Source: Tritrichomonas foetus (Eukaryota > Parabasalia > Tritrichomonadida > Tritrichomonadidae). From it: a DNA stretch of 47,998 nt. This document shows, piece after piece, positions 19,485 to 29,354 of this stretch. A program made the position numbers and the translations under genes. Location of the stretch: contig MLAK01000914.1 of assembly GCA_001839685.1 (NCBI GenBank), forward strand, positions 1 to 47,998, written 5' to 3'. The first letter of the stretch is position 1; every line of letters starts with the position of its first letter. Under the pieces are notes generated by a model, which saw only the letters and a program-made list of their open reading frames with translations, was not told where the DNA came from and made no database searches.

Positions 19485-19715
19485 GAATTTTTCTCATTGC
19501 TTTTTGGATATGAAAAGCAAAGCAATTTCATTATCATGTGAACAACTTTCGATTAGCAAATTTCCAATGATATGTAGAATATCATCGGAGAATTTTATCA
19601 ATTTTGAAAGTTATTCCAGAGGATTAAACTTGGGAGAAGATAATTCCTATTGGGTTTCTATGTTATCAATTGAAGTGGTAACAAAGTTTTCGATAGAATT
19701 AGACATTTTTTGAAT
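19485..19715 (-). pseudogene. Short decayed frame of unknown family
   Basis: From an ATG on the minus strand near 19707 the translation starts MSNSIENFVTTSIDNIETQ. It then continues with protein-like composition (SPKFNPLE, SDDILHIIGNLLIES, NEIALLFISKKQ) through three in-frame stops. It may be the 5' part of a lost gene. No homologue is recognised. Confidence 0.25.
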
Positions 19716-19757
19716 GCATTATATCGATAATGTCAAAGAAAAGATATCTTATCCAAC

Positions 19758-21380
19758 TTACAAGATAATAGTGGAATTCAATTTTTTTCCATAATAAGGC
19801 TTTTGTGATTGCCTATTGTGGATAATTTGAGCTGACCCATTCAAACATCCTTTCATTGGCGTAGCAATTTTTATTGATTGAGAAGATATAATTCCTTTAA
19901 TCAATGGTTTAGGTTCAGTGACATTCAATTTTAATTCTTTTTCAACTAACACCCTTATTTTTGAATGTTCTGTTGTCAATAAATTATAAATAGATTCTCC
20001 AATATCAAGCCCAATTTTCTTCCAAAGACCTTCATCATAGAGTACGGAAGAAAATTTCCCATTTACAATTCCACCAAAAGATGTTTCTAGAGTGAAACTT
20101 TGAAGAATTCCCATTTCGAGTTTTGCAACACACCTACTCGCTGACTGTCTTTTTGGCGGAATTGAAAACATACATTTTCCATAAGAAAACGCAGAAGATG
20201 TATATGAAATGATTTTTGGTAAAACTTTTTCTCTATCATGATTTTCGTCAGCATTTGGACAGCCAAAAGCAAAAGTTCCATTCATTCTAGAATGTCCATG
20301 AAAATCAATATAGACTTTTGGTTTAAGTTTGGCAAGTAGTTGTTTGGTATGATATACAATTGGATGTTTATTTGGATCAGGTGTAGTCCACATTCGATTC
20401 AAATCATGTCCACATTGACAAATACGGTAATATCCTTCAATTACACCATCTATATTAATCATAGGAACGATCACAATAATATAATGATTTCTTAAATACT
20501 GTGCGGATTGAGTTGTTGATAGGAAAAATTCAATGAGGCCGTGAAGAACAACACTTCCATTTGATTCACCAGGATGACATCTTCCTGTGAACATTAAATA
20601 TTCCTTCTTATTTGCTGGAATCGATCTGTTGGTGATTGTCAACATTGGACAATCTCTACCACCATAACTCTTACATAATATTTCATGTGCAAAAATCTGA
20701 TTTGATGATTTTTGCCATTTTTGTATATAATTGAGTAAATCAGAATATGTATAAGGAATTCCATAAGCAAAATATACTGTATCATTATCATAATTAAATT
20801 TCATTTGAAATTGAAGTGTGCTTCTTTTATCGGTTTCAGATTTTTGTGTAATTCCAAATTGATAATTTGTTCCATCTCGATACCAGGATGTTCCTGTTGC
20901 TTTCGCATTTTGTTCACTATATACGAAAACTTTTGAGCCACTTGTAAAGACACCTCCAAACTTATGAAATCCAGATATAATGAATGTATATTTTATTTCT
21001 TTTTTGATGTTTTTAATTTGAAAGTAGAACCATTGGCAGCTTCCAGATTTGTTACAATCCTGTTCAAGAATTAAATGATAAGAGTCACCGTGTAAATGAT
21101 AAGCTTTCAATAAATTTCCAGATTCAAATCTTGAATCAAACCGTAAAATTCTATCGGATTTGTCGGTTACATTTTGCGGGGGAAGAACAGGATTACGTAA
21201 AGAATAAATTAATTGGCCGGTTTCCCATAAATCGGATGGAAATTTGGGCTTTTTGTTTGTAATGGCAAAAGTTGCATGCGTTTTCGGAGGAGAACCAGAA
21301 TGTGTGATGTGAATTTCGCTTCGGACAGGGTTTGTAATGATTTCGTTTGTTACAAATGAAACGGCATTACTCTCGTCCAT
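19758..21380 (-). CDS. M14 zinc carboxypeptidase, cytosolic carboxypeptidase (CCP/AGBL) type
   Basis: 540 residues. The N-terminal beta domain (about 80-210) contains FESGNLLKAYHL and SCQWFYFQIKN, typical of the CCP N-domain. The M14 catalytic domain follows: zinc ligands H269 and E272 in GRCHPGE, third ligand H361 in IDFHGHS, substrate-binding DLNR (326-329), and catalytic E432 in FTLETSFGG. All key residues are present. CCP enzymes remove glutamates from tubulin tails or from protein C-termini, so a role on the many flagella and axostyle microtubules of a parabasalid is likely. There is no signal peptide, which fits a cytosolic enzyme. The upstream leader contains TTAACGTG. Confidence 0.92.
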   Translation of the reverse strand: MDESNAVSFVTNEIITNPVRSEIHITHSGSPPKTHATFAITNKKPKFPSDLWETGQLIYSLRNPVLPPQNVTDKSDRILRFDSRFESGNLLKAYHLHGDSYHLILEQDCNKSGSCQWFYFQIKNIKKEIKYTFIISGFHKFGGVFTSGSKVFVYSEQNAKATGTSWYRDGTNYQFGITQKSETDKRSTLQFQMKFNYDNDTVYFAYGIPYTYSDLLNYIQKWQKSSNQIFAHEILCKSYGGRDCPMLTITNRSIPANKKEYLMFTGRCHPGESNGSVVLHGLIEFFLSTTQSAQYLRNHYIIVIVPMINIDGVIEGYYRICQCGHDLNRMWTTPDPNKHPIVYHTKQLLAKLKPKVYIDFHGHSRMNGTFAFGCPNADENHDREKVLPKIISYTSSAFSYGKCMFSIPPKRQSASRCVAKLEMGILQSFTLETSFGGIVNGKFSSVLYDEGLWKKIGLDIGESIYNLLTTEHSKIRVLVEKELKLNVTEPKPLIKGIISSQSIKIATPMKGCLNGSAQIIHNRQSQKPYYGKKLNSTIIL

Positions 21381-21833
21381 TTAAAAAAAACACGTTAAGA
21401 AAAATTTATTAAATATTTTGAAAAAACTCATTGAATTTTCAACATCTTGAGGAAAATGCAACCATATATATTCTTAAAAAATTGTGGAATTTGTAAGATA
21501 GATTTTTTCATAAGTTAAATGGTTGCATTTTCTTTCATAAAATACTTTTATCTCAATGAAATTTATGATTTTTCCGATTGATTTATAATTTTAATAACTA
21601 TACATTATAGTAATACAAAAAAATCTAAGTTATTTCCCATTTGAATCTTTTTTTAATGAGATAATTCCGAAACTTTCTATTGAGTAAACTTGTTTCTGAA
21701 GGATCCTTAACTCAATTTCATCCAGAATTCTCTGTAACATCTTTTTCAGTGTATATATGGTAAGTAATTCTGAACAAAAGACCATATAAATACGAAAAAA
21801 GTGAAATACAAAAACTCGGAATTTCATATTTGA
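21381..21833. other. Divergent promoter region
   Basis: 453 bp between the carboxypeptidase and the kinase at 21834, which diverge. No gene is seen. A 65-codon minus-strand frame (21630-21827) has no recognisable feature and was not called. The right end carries the TTCATATTTGA leader of the kinase gene. Confidence 0.5.
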
Positions 21834-22898
21834 ATGGGCTCTTCAAACTCGAGTGTTAATAATCAACAGGGAAAGAACCCTCAATACACAGAGTTCCAGG
21901 AACATCCTCTTCTTAGTGCAATAGAAAATCCAATTAATCGATTCTGCGATGATTTTGCTTCTTCGCTTGTTGACGATTCCGCTTCGAAATCACATAAGTC
22001 AGATATTCAAATGAGCGCAACAGAACAAGAGGAAATTCCTGGTTATTCGATCATCAAAACAATAGGAAACGGCGCCGAAGCCGTTGTTTATCAAGCCGTT
22101 AAAAATCGCACGTCAAATCCCGTCGCTTTAAAGCATTACAAAAAGGTCAACAATATGGGCGATGGTGTACCACGCGAATTTGAAATCGCACGACTTCTTG
22201 ACCATCCCCGATGTATTCAAATGATGGATTGCTTCAAATTGCCAAATGGCGATTTCGTAGTTTCCATGCCGATGGGACCCTATGGCTCTCTTCAAAATAC
22301 CACAGTACCTGTTATGACCATCTCTGAGGCGATTTTGTTCCTTTCGCAGCTCGGATCTGCACTCGCACACATGCATTCAAAAAACATCGTTCATCGTGAT
22401 ATAAAGCCAGGAAATATTCTTCTTTTTGATGATGGCTATGCGCTCTGTGATTACTCGGTCTCACTCCAGCTGGGTGCCCCAGAACAGCCAATTTCCGGGG
22501 TTTCAGGCACTTCAGTTTTCATGTCACCTGAAATTTCAGTTAATTTTTATCAGCCGAAGCCAGCAGATGTTTGGGCACTTGGAATAACACTATACTCACT
22601 TTTATTTGGCCAATACCCTTACAAACTTGAACAGGCAATTGAAGAAAATGAAGGACAGGCCTGGAACAACACCGCGCCAATTTCAAAATGCGTGAACAAC
22701 AATCCACTGGAGTTTCCTGATGTTCCAGCAATTCCTGATGAATTGAAGATGATCATTTCTGGTATGCTTGAGAAGAATCCAGCTGAAAGGATAACCGCAC
22801 AACAAATTGCGGATAATGAATGGATACATGAGAAAAATGATGAGTGGGTAAAAATAATGAATTACTTGAAGGGAGATGGACCACCACCTGAATTGTAG
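21834..22898 (+). CDS. Serine/threonine kinase, probably N-myristoylated
   Basis: 354 residues. The start MGSSNSS fits the N-myristoylation consensus (Gly2, Ser6), predicting membrane attachment. The kinase domain spans about 70-335: GNGAEAVVY glycine loop (78-86), VALK lysine K100, HRDIKPGN catalytic loop (187-194), then DYS at 206-208 in place of DFG (metal-binding Asp retained), and SPE at 231-233 for APE. The C-lobe (PADVWALGITLYSLLFGQYP, LEKNPAERITAQQI) resembles the CaMKK/LKB1 branch of CAMK-related kinases. It is probably active, because K, D and D are all present. An initiator-like TTCATATT lies 9 bases before the ATG. Codon use is more GC-rich than its flanks. Confidence 0.9.
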   Translation: MGSSNSSVNNQQGKNPQYTEFQEHPLLSAIENPINRFCDDFASSLVDDSASKSHKSDIQMSATEQEEIPGYSIIKTIGNGAEAVVYQAVKNRTSNPVALKHYKKVNNMGDGVPREFEIARLLDHPRCIQMMDCFKLPNGDFVVSMPMGPYGSLQNTTVPVMTISEAILFLSQLGSALAHMHSKNIVHRDIKPGNILLFDDGYALCDYSVSLQLGAPEQPISGVSGTSVFMSPEISVNFYQPKPADVWALGITLYSLLFGQYPYKLEQAIEENEGQAWNNTAPISKCVNNNPLEFPDVPAIPDELKMIISGMLEKNPAERITAQQIADNEWIHEKNDEWVKIMNYLKGDGPPPEL

Positions 22899-23210
22899 AA
22901 GATATACTATAATATGTTTTTTATTTGTTACTATAAATGTTTTTATATGTTTTTAAACTATCATTTTCAAAGCTTTTCACATTCCATACTATTTTAACCT
23001 AGGTTTCATTCCAATATTGGGATCCATATATGGTTTAATGATACAAAGACAATATCACCTTTAAGAGATCGTATTTTATTCTCTTATTCAAGTGTTTTGA
23101 TTTGGGAATTGATTAACGAAGAAAATTGATTCAAGTAATCATACACCTCTGTGTTCCTAACTTTGTAAGCAGCTGATACTATTTTAAATGATAGTGATCC
23201 AATATCAAAT

Positions 23211-23768
23211 GATGATATTCTGATATCTAATGATACTATTCTGATATCTAATGATACTATTCTGATATCTAATGATACTATTCTGATATCTAATGATACT
23301 ATTCTGATATCTAATGATACTATTCTGATATCTAATGATACTATTCTGATATCTAATGATACTATTCTGATATCTAATGATACTATTCTGATATCTAATG
23401 ATACTATTCTGATATCTAATGATACTATTCTGATATCTAATGATACTNNNNNNNNNNNNNNNNNNNNNNNNNNNNNNNNNNNNNNNNNNNNNNNNNNNNN
23501 NNNNNNNNNNNNNNNNNNNNNNNNNNNNNNNNNNNNNNNNNNNNNNNNNNNNNNNNNNNNNNNNNNNNNNNNNNNNNNNNNNNNNNNNNNNNNNNNNNNN
23601 NNNNNNNNNNNNNNNNNNNNNNNNNNNNNNNNNNNNNNNNNNNNNNNNNNNNNNNNNNNNNNNNNNNNNNNNNNNNNNNNNNNNNNNNNNNNNNNNNNNN
23701 NNNNNNNATGATACTATTCTGATATCTAATGATACTATTCTGATATCTAATGATACTATTCTGATATC
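23211..23768. repeat. 21-bp minisatellite interrupted by a gap
   Basis: The unit GATACTATTCTGATATCTAAT is repeated in tandem: about 11 near-identical copies at 23211-23447, then 260 Ns (23448-23707), then three copies to 23768. The first copy (23211-23231) is slightly degenerate, and sequence just before it (from about 23173) looks like older, diverged copies. The unit is seven codons and is open on both strands (DTILISN and SIIRYQN). The phase across the gap is not a multiple of 21, so the gap length is only an estimate. Confidence 0.95.
23448..23707. other. Assembly gap (260 N)
   Basis: Undetermined bases inside the minisatellite. The true repeat number is unknown. Confidence 0.99.
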
Positions 23769-24560
23769 CAGTACAGTCACAACATATTTTTCATTCACCG
23801 AGTCAAAAAAAGAATAGAATTCGGTAGCTCTTAAAAAAGACTCAATGTACATGATATTAAATGCCGATTGTAAGGTAAAATAAATAAATAGAATATTCAT
23901 GTGTCTAATACAATTCATTCTCATGATGTTGATAGTGAAAATTTACTCTCATTATATGAAATGTAAAAAGCTATATATAAAAAAGCTTGGTTTTCTGGGC
24001 AATAGATACGATTGAAAATCAATGGTATGAATTCAATTTTTTTTCCCCAATAAAATCATGTATAATAATGATATGCAGAATCCTCCCAATTAACCATAAA
24101 TAGATTGCCCCCTTGGCAATAACATCGCGCCTAAGTTAGTCAATCAACATAATAATGTAATATGATGAGAACGATGATTACCAAAGGATTTTTCATAGTG
24201 TATCAACATTTATGAATTAATGATAACATTATCAAGATAATTTTTTCAATACTTTTTTGGTCTTTCATATAGAATTTTCAACAATACTTTTTTGGAGATT
24301 CAGAAAAAATAAAATCAAGATTTTGGTTTTTGAAGAGAATGTAATCGGCACATATTGAAAAAATTTTTTCAATGATAAATTGATAACAGTTGAAATTTTT
24401 ATGAAAAAGCTATCAATACATTTCATGTTTCTCATAAATATTTGAAATTTTTCATGGATGATCATCAAAAACCTCCAATTTTCGAAAATTCTAACAATTA
24501 TTTCTGTGGTAATTTGGACAATTAAAAAAATCAAACTCAAAATATTACAAACACAAATCA

Positions 24561-25967
24561 ATGTCGATCGTGCGAAGGCCTGCAGCCTTAACTACAATGT
24601 TCAACATTGAACCAATCAAATATAAAGGCAACGAAATATCTCGTCAAACCTGCTTCAAAGCCGAAAGTCTCAAAAAATTCTTCAAAAGTCATTATAAAAA
24701 GCTCGCTAAAGAAGGAGTTGACAGAATGAACAGACATAATGCTCTCCAGGAGCGTTTAAGTACAGGCGAATTCACAGAGGAGCAGAAGAAAAACCTGGAA
24801 AATCTTTTTAATCAAGAAGAAGCTCGAACTTTGAAACGAATGCGAACAAGGTCGAAAGTTGACCAATACGAACGGTTGAAGTTAATCGGACGCGGCGGAT
24901 ACGGCGAAGTATGGCTAGTTTACGATCACACGTCATCGGAGATATGCGCTTTGAAAATTCTAAACAAGGCAAAAATCATCATGGACGACCAAGTTGCAAA
25001 CGTCCGTGCCGAACGAAATCTTCTTGCAATGTCAGACAAGAAAGAATCAAGTCAATGGATTGTAGATTTAAAGGCATCTTTTCAAGATGATCAATTTTTA
25101 TATCTTGTTATGGAATTCGTTCCTGGTGGTGACATGCTCACTCTTTTGATTAAATTCAATACATTTCCACTCAAAATAGCAACATTTTATACAGCCGAAA
25201 TAATAGCAGCCGTTAATTCTGTTCACAATCTTGGATTCATTCATAGGGATATCAAACCTGACAATATACTGATTGCACAGAATGGTCACATCAAATTGAC
25301 TGATTTTGGATGCTCAAAAAAGTATACCAAACAAGAATCACAACTAACTAAACTCCTTGATCAGTTACATGATATGATCATGGAGGATTCTGATATTTAT
25401 CAACGAAGGAATCATAACAACAATACAGTTAACCATAAACGCCAAAATGCAGTATCTATTGACTATGCAGCACCAGAAATTTTAGCAGGAAAAAGACCAA
25501 CAAAAGCAACAGATTATTGGTCAGTTGGTGTCATTTTATATGAAATGTTATATGGATATCCACCATTTGCTTCAAATTCAACGCATGATACTTATATTCG
25601 AATTTTGCATTGGCCACAAAATTTGAAATTTTATCCTAAAAAGAATGTCAGCCGTGATGCCATCGATTTAATGCAAAATCTAATTTGCTATGAAGATAAA
25701 AGATTTACTTATGAACAAATAATCGCACATCCATTTTTCCAAGGATTTAATTTTGATAATCCAACATCTGTCAGCCCACCACTCATTCCATCCCTTCAAT
25801 CACCAGTTGATACATCGCACTTCGAAAATATTATGCCTGAAGCAAACGGATCATGCGATTTCAATACAGAAAATGAACTCACTCAATTTGCATTCCTTGG
25901 ATTCACTTACAATAAGAAGCCTTGCAGCAAAGTACTCTCTGACTTAGGAGTTTTTACATCAGCGTAA
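24561..25967 (+). CDS. NDR/LATS-type AGC kinase
   Basis: 468 residues. The N-terminal regulatory helix (about 30-100: ESLKKFFKSHYKKLAKEG, EEARTLKRMRTRSKVDQY) matches the Mob-binding region of NDR kinases. Kinase domain: GRGGYGEVWLV (110-120), K132, HRDIKPDN (228-235), DFG (248-250) and APE (304-306), with the long insert between DFG and APE typical of the NDR family (about 258-298, Asn/His-rich). The usual GTPDY before APE reads VSIDY. The C-terminal hydrophobic motif is FLGFTY, with candidate phospho-Thr449. NDR kinases with Mob co-activators control cell shape and division. The start MSIVRRPAAL is close to the leader; M13 is a possible alternative start. Confidence 0.93.
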   Translation: MSIVRRPAALTTMFNIEPIKYKGNEISRQTCFKAESLKKFFKSHYKKLAKEGVDRMNRHNALQERLSTGEFTEEQKKNLENLFNQEEARTLKRMRTRSKVDQYERLKLIGRGGYGEVWLVYDHTSSEICALKILNKAKIIMDDQVANVRAERNLLAMSDKKESSQWIVDLKASFQDDQFLYLVMEFVPGGDMLTLLIKFNTFPLKIATFYTAEIIAAVNSVHNLGFIHRDIKPDNILIAQNGHIKLTDFGCSKKYTKQESQLTKLLDQLHDMIMEDSDIYQRRNHNNNTVNHKRQNAVSIDYAAPEILAGKRPTKATDYWSVGVILYEMLYGYPPFASNSTHDTYIRILHWPQNLKFYPKKNVSRDAIDLMQNLICYEDKRFTYEQIIAHPFFQGFNFDNPTSVSPPLIPSLQSPVDTSHFENIMPEANGSCDFNTENELTQFAFLGFTYNKKPCSKVLSDLGVFTSA

Positions 25968-26369
25968 TATGTTTATTTATTAATTATATAAATCATGTTA
26001 GTATTAGATATTTTTCATTTTATATTATTCTATTTATTTTATTTTTATTAAATTCCCTTGCTAAATCAATTTTACTAAGTTCTGATTTTGCTTTAATGCT
26101 ATTAAATAATATTTTGATAATTTTTAATCATTATAAGTTAGAAATTACAAATGATGAAGCCAGATCGATTTCCATATTCGTTTTCGAATTACTGAGTCTT
26201 TATTGTTAGTTATCTTTTTTATAGATATCGATTCAGGTGATATTTTTACCAAATGAAATTTTGATTAAAAAAACAAATGGAGATAAAATGAATAGGTATT
26301 TCATTATAGTATATTTTTACTTACATTTAATATTAAAGAAATTTTGTACTGTGTAAGAAGATTTTATTT
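25968..26369. other. Convergent intergenic region, nothing identified
   Basis: AT-rich sequence between the NDR kinase and importin-beta 3' ends. No coding potential or structure was noted. Confidence 0.5.
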
Positions 26370-28955
26370 TTAACAGTTTTTAATTTCTTTGAGAATAATT
26401 GATGCTTTAAATGAAAGCTCAGTATTTTCATCTGATGAGGCAATTTGTTCTACAATTGAAGTTACACATCTTTTATTTAATTGATGATTGACTCTTGGCG
26501 CTATTGCATTTAAAGCTATCCTTAAGTAATCTAAAATTGCGCGATTCAACATTGGAGTGAAATATTCGGTATACTTACACATTTTTTCAAAGAGTGGTGT
26601 AATACTCTTTCTATAATTTCTGACAATTAGATTGATATAATCATTGTTTTTAGAAGCTTCAATCAAACTTGAATAACCTTTTAGTAATGATTCAAAGATT
26701 AAAATCGTATTATCTGGATCATAGGAGGCAATTGAGTTTTGGAAAATTAATAATTGGCCTACAAAAATGTCGAAAGCAGGCGCAACAGCATCCTTTAAAA
26801 CACGAATCATTTCAGCAAAAGCAAACAAAATTTCAACTTTTGCAGAAATATCTAAATTCTCATTTTGAAGCTGTGCAATAAATATTCGAACAATTTCTTG
26901 ATTAACTTCATCATTCTTCATTAAATGACCAAGTGATTTAAACATACAATGAATTACTGCAGCACTAGTTTTAATGATTTCTTTTGAACCTGATTCTTGT
27001 GATAATTTGAAGATTTGAATGATCTGTGGTGCTTGTGGGAAGATTTTTTCACCCAGCGCATTAATTAATGCAGATAAAGCAATAAGTCCATCTTCTTGAC
27101 AAATAACACTTTTCATCTGCAAAATATGGAACAACATTTGAAGGACTGGTTCAGAATAAGGTTCGATAGCAGGTCCGAGTCTTTTTGCGATGGACCAAAT
27201 AATAATACAATATAACTGAAGTTTCGTTTGTAAATGCACTGAATTCATCGTAATGTTAAATGATTGAAGTTCATTTCGAATTTTTTCAACAGTTTTCCCT
27301 AATATATTAATAATAAATTGTTCATAAGTAACTGGTGATGATCGAATCATTGATGAGATTGCTTCAGTACAATGATTCCCAAGTAAAGATTCAACAGCAT
27401 CACTTCGATCAAATATAGTAAATAAAACATCAATTAAACCTTCATACATGGATGAAAAAAGCACACTTTGATCACACAAATCTCGATAAAGTTCACCAAT
27501 ACTTCTAACTAAGTCACAAATTCGAATTGCAAGAATTGATGGAGCAACTGGACCATTTGCAATGATTGATTGAACAATTTCAATAAATTTATCATCCGTG
27601 CCAATTTCTTTATATGTTGAAAAAATTACATCAGTTATCCACAATGCCGCATCTTTTACAATATAAGCATTATCATTTACCATTGATGTTATATTCAATA
27701 TATTCTGTCCTAAAAAGTTTAATTGATCAAAATAATTCGATGAAGAAGTAATACAATATAACAAAATCAAAGATGTATGTCGAACTTGCCAGTTTTGATG
27801 AGTTCTCATTGATTCAAAGTTCGTAGCAATGAAGTTAAAAACATCCAAAGTTAATTTACCAAATTGTTTCAAACATTCTGCAACAACAGCACAAACGTTT
27901 ATTTCACCATTGAGTTCATTCACTGGTTCATCTTTGGAATTAGTAATCATAATTTGAACTAATGGTGGAATTAAAGCCTTTGTAACTTCAGCAATAATAT
28001 TATGTATAATAATATCGCTTTCTTTTCCTAATCTAAAATCATTTCGTTTTTGAATAATTAGTCGATTTTCAAATTGGGCGACATTGATCCAAAAATAAAG
28101 TGCAGAAACGATCAATTCTGGATTGTTTTCACTTTCTAAGGCTTTGGCGGTATATTCAAAGATTTTGCCCATATTTTCTTTCGGAAAATCAGGAAATGAA
28201 TAACAAGTTCGGAAAATCATAGCTAAAAATTTAAATAAAGTATCACTAAGGACATTATCGTTAACTTCGAAAAGTGACTGAAGTTCATTCAATATTCTCA
28301 TACGATTTTCTACGTTTTTTAAACAAGGTTTGAAAAATGGTAAAATTATTATATATTTTTCAAGTAAAAGTTTGCGCTCATTTTGAAGTTGCTCATGATT
28401 TTGAAGAATAAAAATAAGGAATTGATAATAAAGTGTAAGTGCAAGATTGTAGTTTGGTGTTTTTGGACTTACAACATTATTTGCAATTAATTCACTCATT
28501 GCAAAAACGCATCCAACTTTACATGGCATTTCATAGTCTTTTTCAAAAATGGGTTGAGTCACAACATTGAAAATTTCGTAATTAAATCCGCATGTAATAT
28601 CGGTTTTTGCCACACGCGAAAAAACAACAGAAGCTACATTTCGAATCATCAAATCGTCGAAAAATAAACCTCTGACAATTGCTTGCTTTATAAAGTCGCG
28701 ATGCTTCGGATCAATGCGAAACCACTCAGATATGATAAAATCTGTACTTTTGTGCAATAAAATAAATGAAAGTTGAACTGCTGATATTGGTGTTTTATCA
28801 CTCATCACGACATGACATGAATATTGAACTAAAGTTGGCGTTTCATTTTGTAATAGGTTCATTAAGTATTCATTTGCTTCGTTTCTTTTTCCTTCCTCTT
28901 GGCTTAGCGTATTTATAAGATAGGCGATATGCTGAGAGAGATCGAGATCAGCCAT
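26370..28955 (-). CDS. Importin beta-like HEAT-repeat protein
   Basis: 861 residues from the chosen start, close to human importin beta-1 (876). The frame is all-helical HEAT repeats. The N-terminus (DLSQHIAYLINTLSQEEGKRNEANEYL) matches the first repeat of importin beta, where importin-beta-type receptors bind RanGTP. Mid-protein QNWQVRHTSLILLYCI and later repeats follow the family pattern (R-x2-A/S-L). It would carry cargo, with importin alpha, through nuclear pores. The open frame starts 22 codons earlier (29021), but that extension is unlike the family. The inner ATG at 28955 has a TCATACA initiator directly before it, so I prefer it. Transportin-type receptors are an alternative. Confidence 0.85.
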   Translation of the reverse strand: MADLDLSQHIAYLINTLSQEEGKRNEANEYLMNLLQNETPTLVQYSCHVVMSDKTPISAVQLSFILLHKSTDFIISEWFRIDPKHRDFIKQAIVRGLFFDDLMIRNVASVVFSRVAKTDITCGFNYEIFNVVTQPIFEKDYEMPCKVGCVFAMSELIANNVVSPKTPNYNLALTLYYQFLIFILQNHEQLQNERKLLLEKYIIILPFFKPCLKNVENRMRILNELQSLFEVNDNVLSDTLFKFLAMIFRTCYSFPDFPKENMGKIFEYTAKALESENNPELIVSALYFWINVAQFENRLIIQKRNDFRLGKESDIIIHNIIAEVTKALIPPLVQIMITNSKDEPVNELNGEINVCAVVAECLKQFGKLTLDVFNFIATNFESMRTHQNWQVRHTSLILLYCITSSSNYFDQLNFLGQNILNITSMVNDNAYIVKDAALWITDVIFSTYKEIGTDDKFIEIVQSIIANGPVAPSILAIRICDLVRSIGELYRDLCDQSVLFSSMYEGLIDVLFTIFDRSDAVESLLGNHCTEAISSMIRSSPVTYEQFIINILGKTVEKIRNELQSFNITMNSVHLQTKLQLYCIIIWSIAKRLGPAIEPYSEPVLQMLFHILQMKSVICQEDGLIALSALINALGEKIFPQAPQIIQIFKLSQESGSKEIIKTSAAVIHCMFKSLGHLMKNDEVNQEIVRIFIAQLQNENLDISAKVEILFAFAEMIRVLKDAVAPAFDIFVGQLLIFQNSIASYDPDNTILIFESLLKGYSSLIEASKNNDYINLIVRNYRKSITPLFEKMCKYTEYFTPMLNRAILDYLRIALNAIAPRVNHQLNKRCVTSIVEQIASSDENTELSFKASIILKEIKNC

Positions 28956-29354
28956 TGTATGAGAATTCGAGATAATACTCTGACTAATTATTTTCAATGA
29001 AAAAGTTTCTTTGACAATCAAATTTCTAGCAACTTAAGAGTATGCCAACCATGATTTTGCTCCTTTCAAATTTACAAATTACATGAATGAATTTGAAACA
29101 GAAATTAAGTTTTTTTAAATGTTTTAATATATAAAACACATTGAGATAGTCTTTATCAAAATAACATAGCATTAAAAAGATCCCTTGATTAAAATCTTCA
29201 GAAATGAATTTTTTCCAATTTTACATAACACATGAGAATTTTGGTGAATATGACACAATCAAATTAACATTAGTAGATGGTGAATTCATTCAAGCATTTT
29301 CTGATCCAAAACAAACAGTGATTCATTGATGAATTTATATGTCAAAATTAGAAA
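28956..29354. other. Intergenic region with a short sense-like frame
   Basis: Contains the 41-codon frame at 29204-29329 (listed separately) and the leader of importin beta. The rest is AT-rich. Confidence 0.4.
29204..29329 (+). pseudogene. Short protein-like frame, possible gene fragment
   Basis: 41 codons beginning MNFFQFYITHENFGEYD and ending AFSDPKQTVIH. The composition is protein-like rather than AT noise, and it is convergent with the MYST-like gene. It is too short to assign and may be a stub left by duplication. Confidence 0.25.

Larger units (their letters stand above)
18495..19757. other. Spacer holding decayed coding sequence
   Basis: Contains the GH31 remnant (about 18680-19330) and a second decayed minus-strand frame at about 19485-19715. 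The remainder is AT-rich without a gene. A 78-codon plus-strand frame at 19477-19713 is antisense to that decayed frame and is not called. Confidence 0.5.
22899..24560. other. Intergenic region with minisatellite and assembly gap
   Basis: Apart from the 21-bp repeat array no gene is supported. A short palindrome ATTGCC(CCCTT)GGCAAT is present near 24104-24120. The 98-codon minus-strand frame at 24265-24561 is hydrophobic, Phe/Ile/Leu-rich and AT-driven, and is not called. Confidence 0.5.

Noticed and set aside
24104..24120. ATTGCC/GGCAAT palindrome as RNA structure or terminator
   Set aside because: Only six paired bases; no tRNA or ncRNA features around it.
24265..24561. 98-codon minus-strand frame
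   Set aside because: Hydrophobic Phe/Ile/Leu-rich composition from AT-rich DNA; no motif; abuts the kinase start on the other strand.
26370..29021. 22-codon N-terminal extension of importin beta
   Set aside because: The extension is unlike the family, and the TCATACA initiator lies directly before the inner ATG at 28955.
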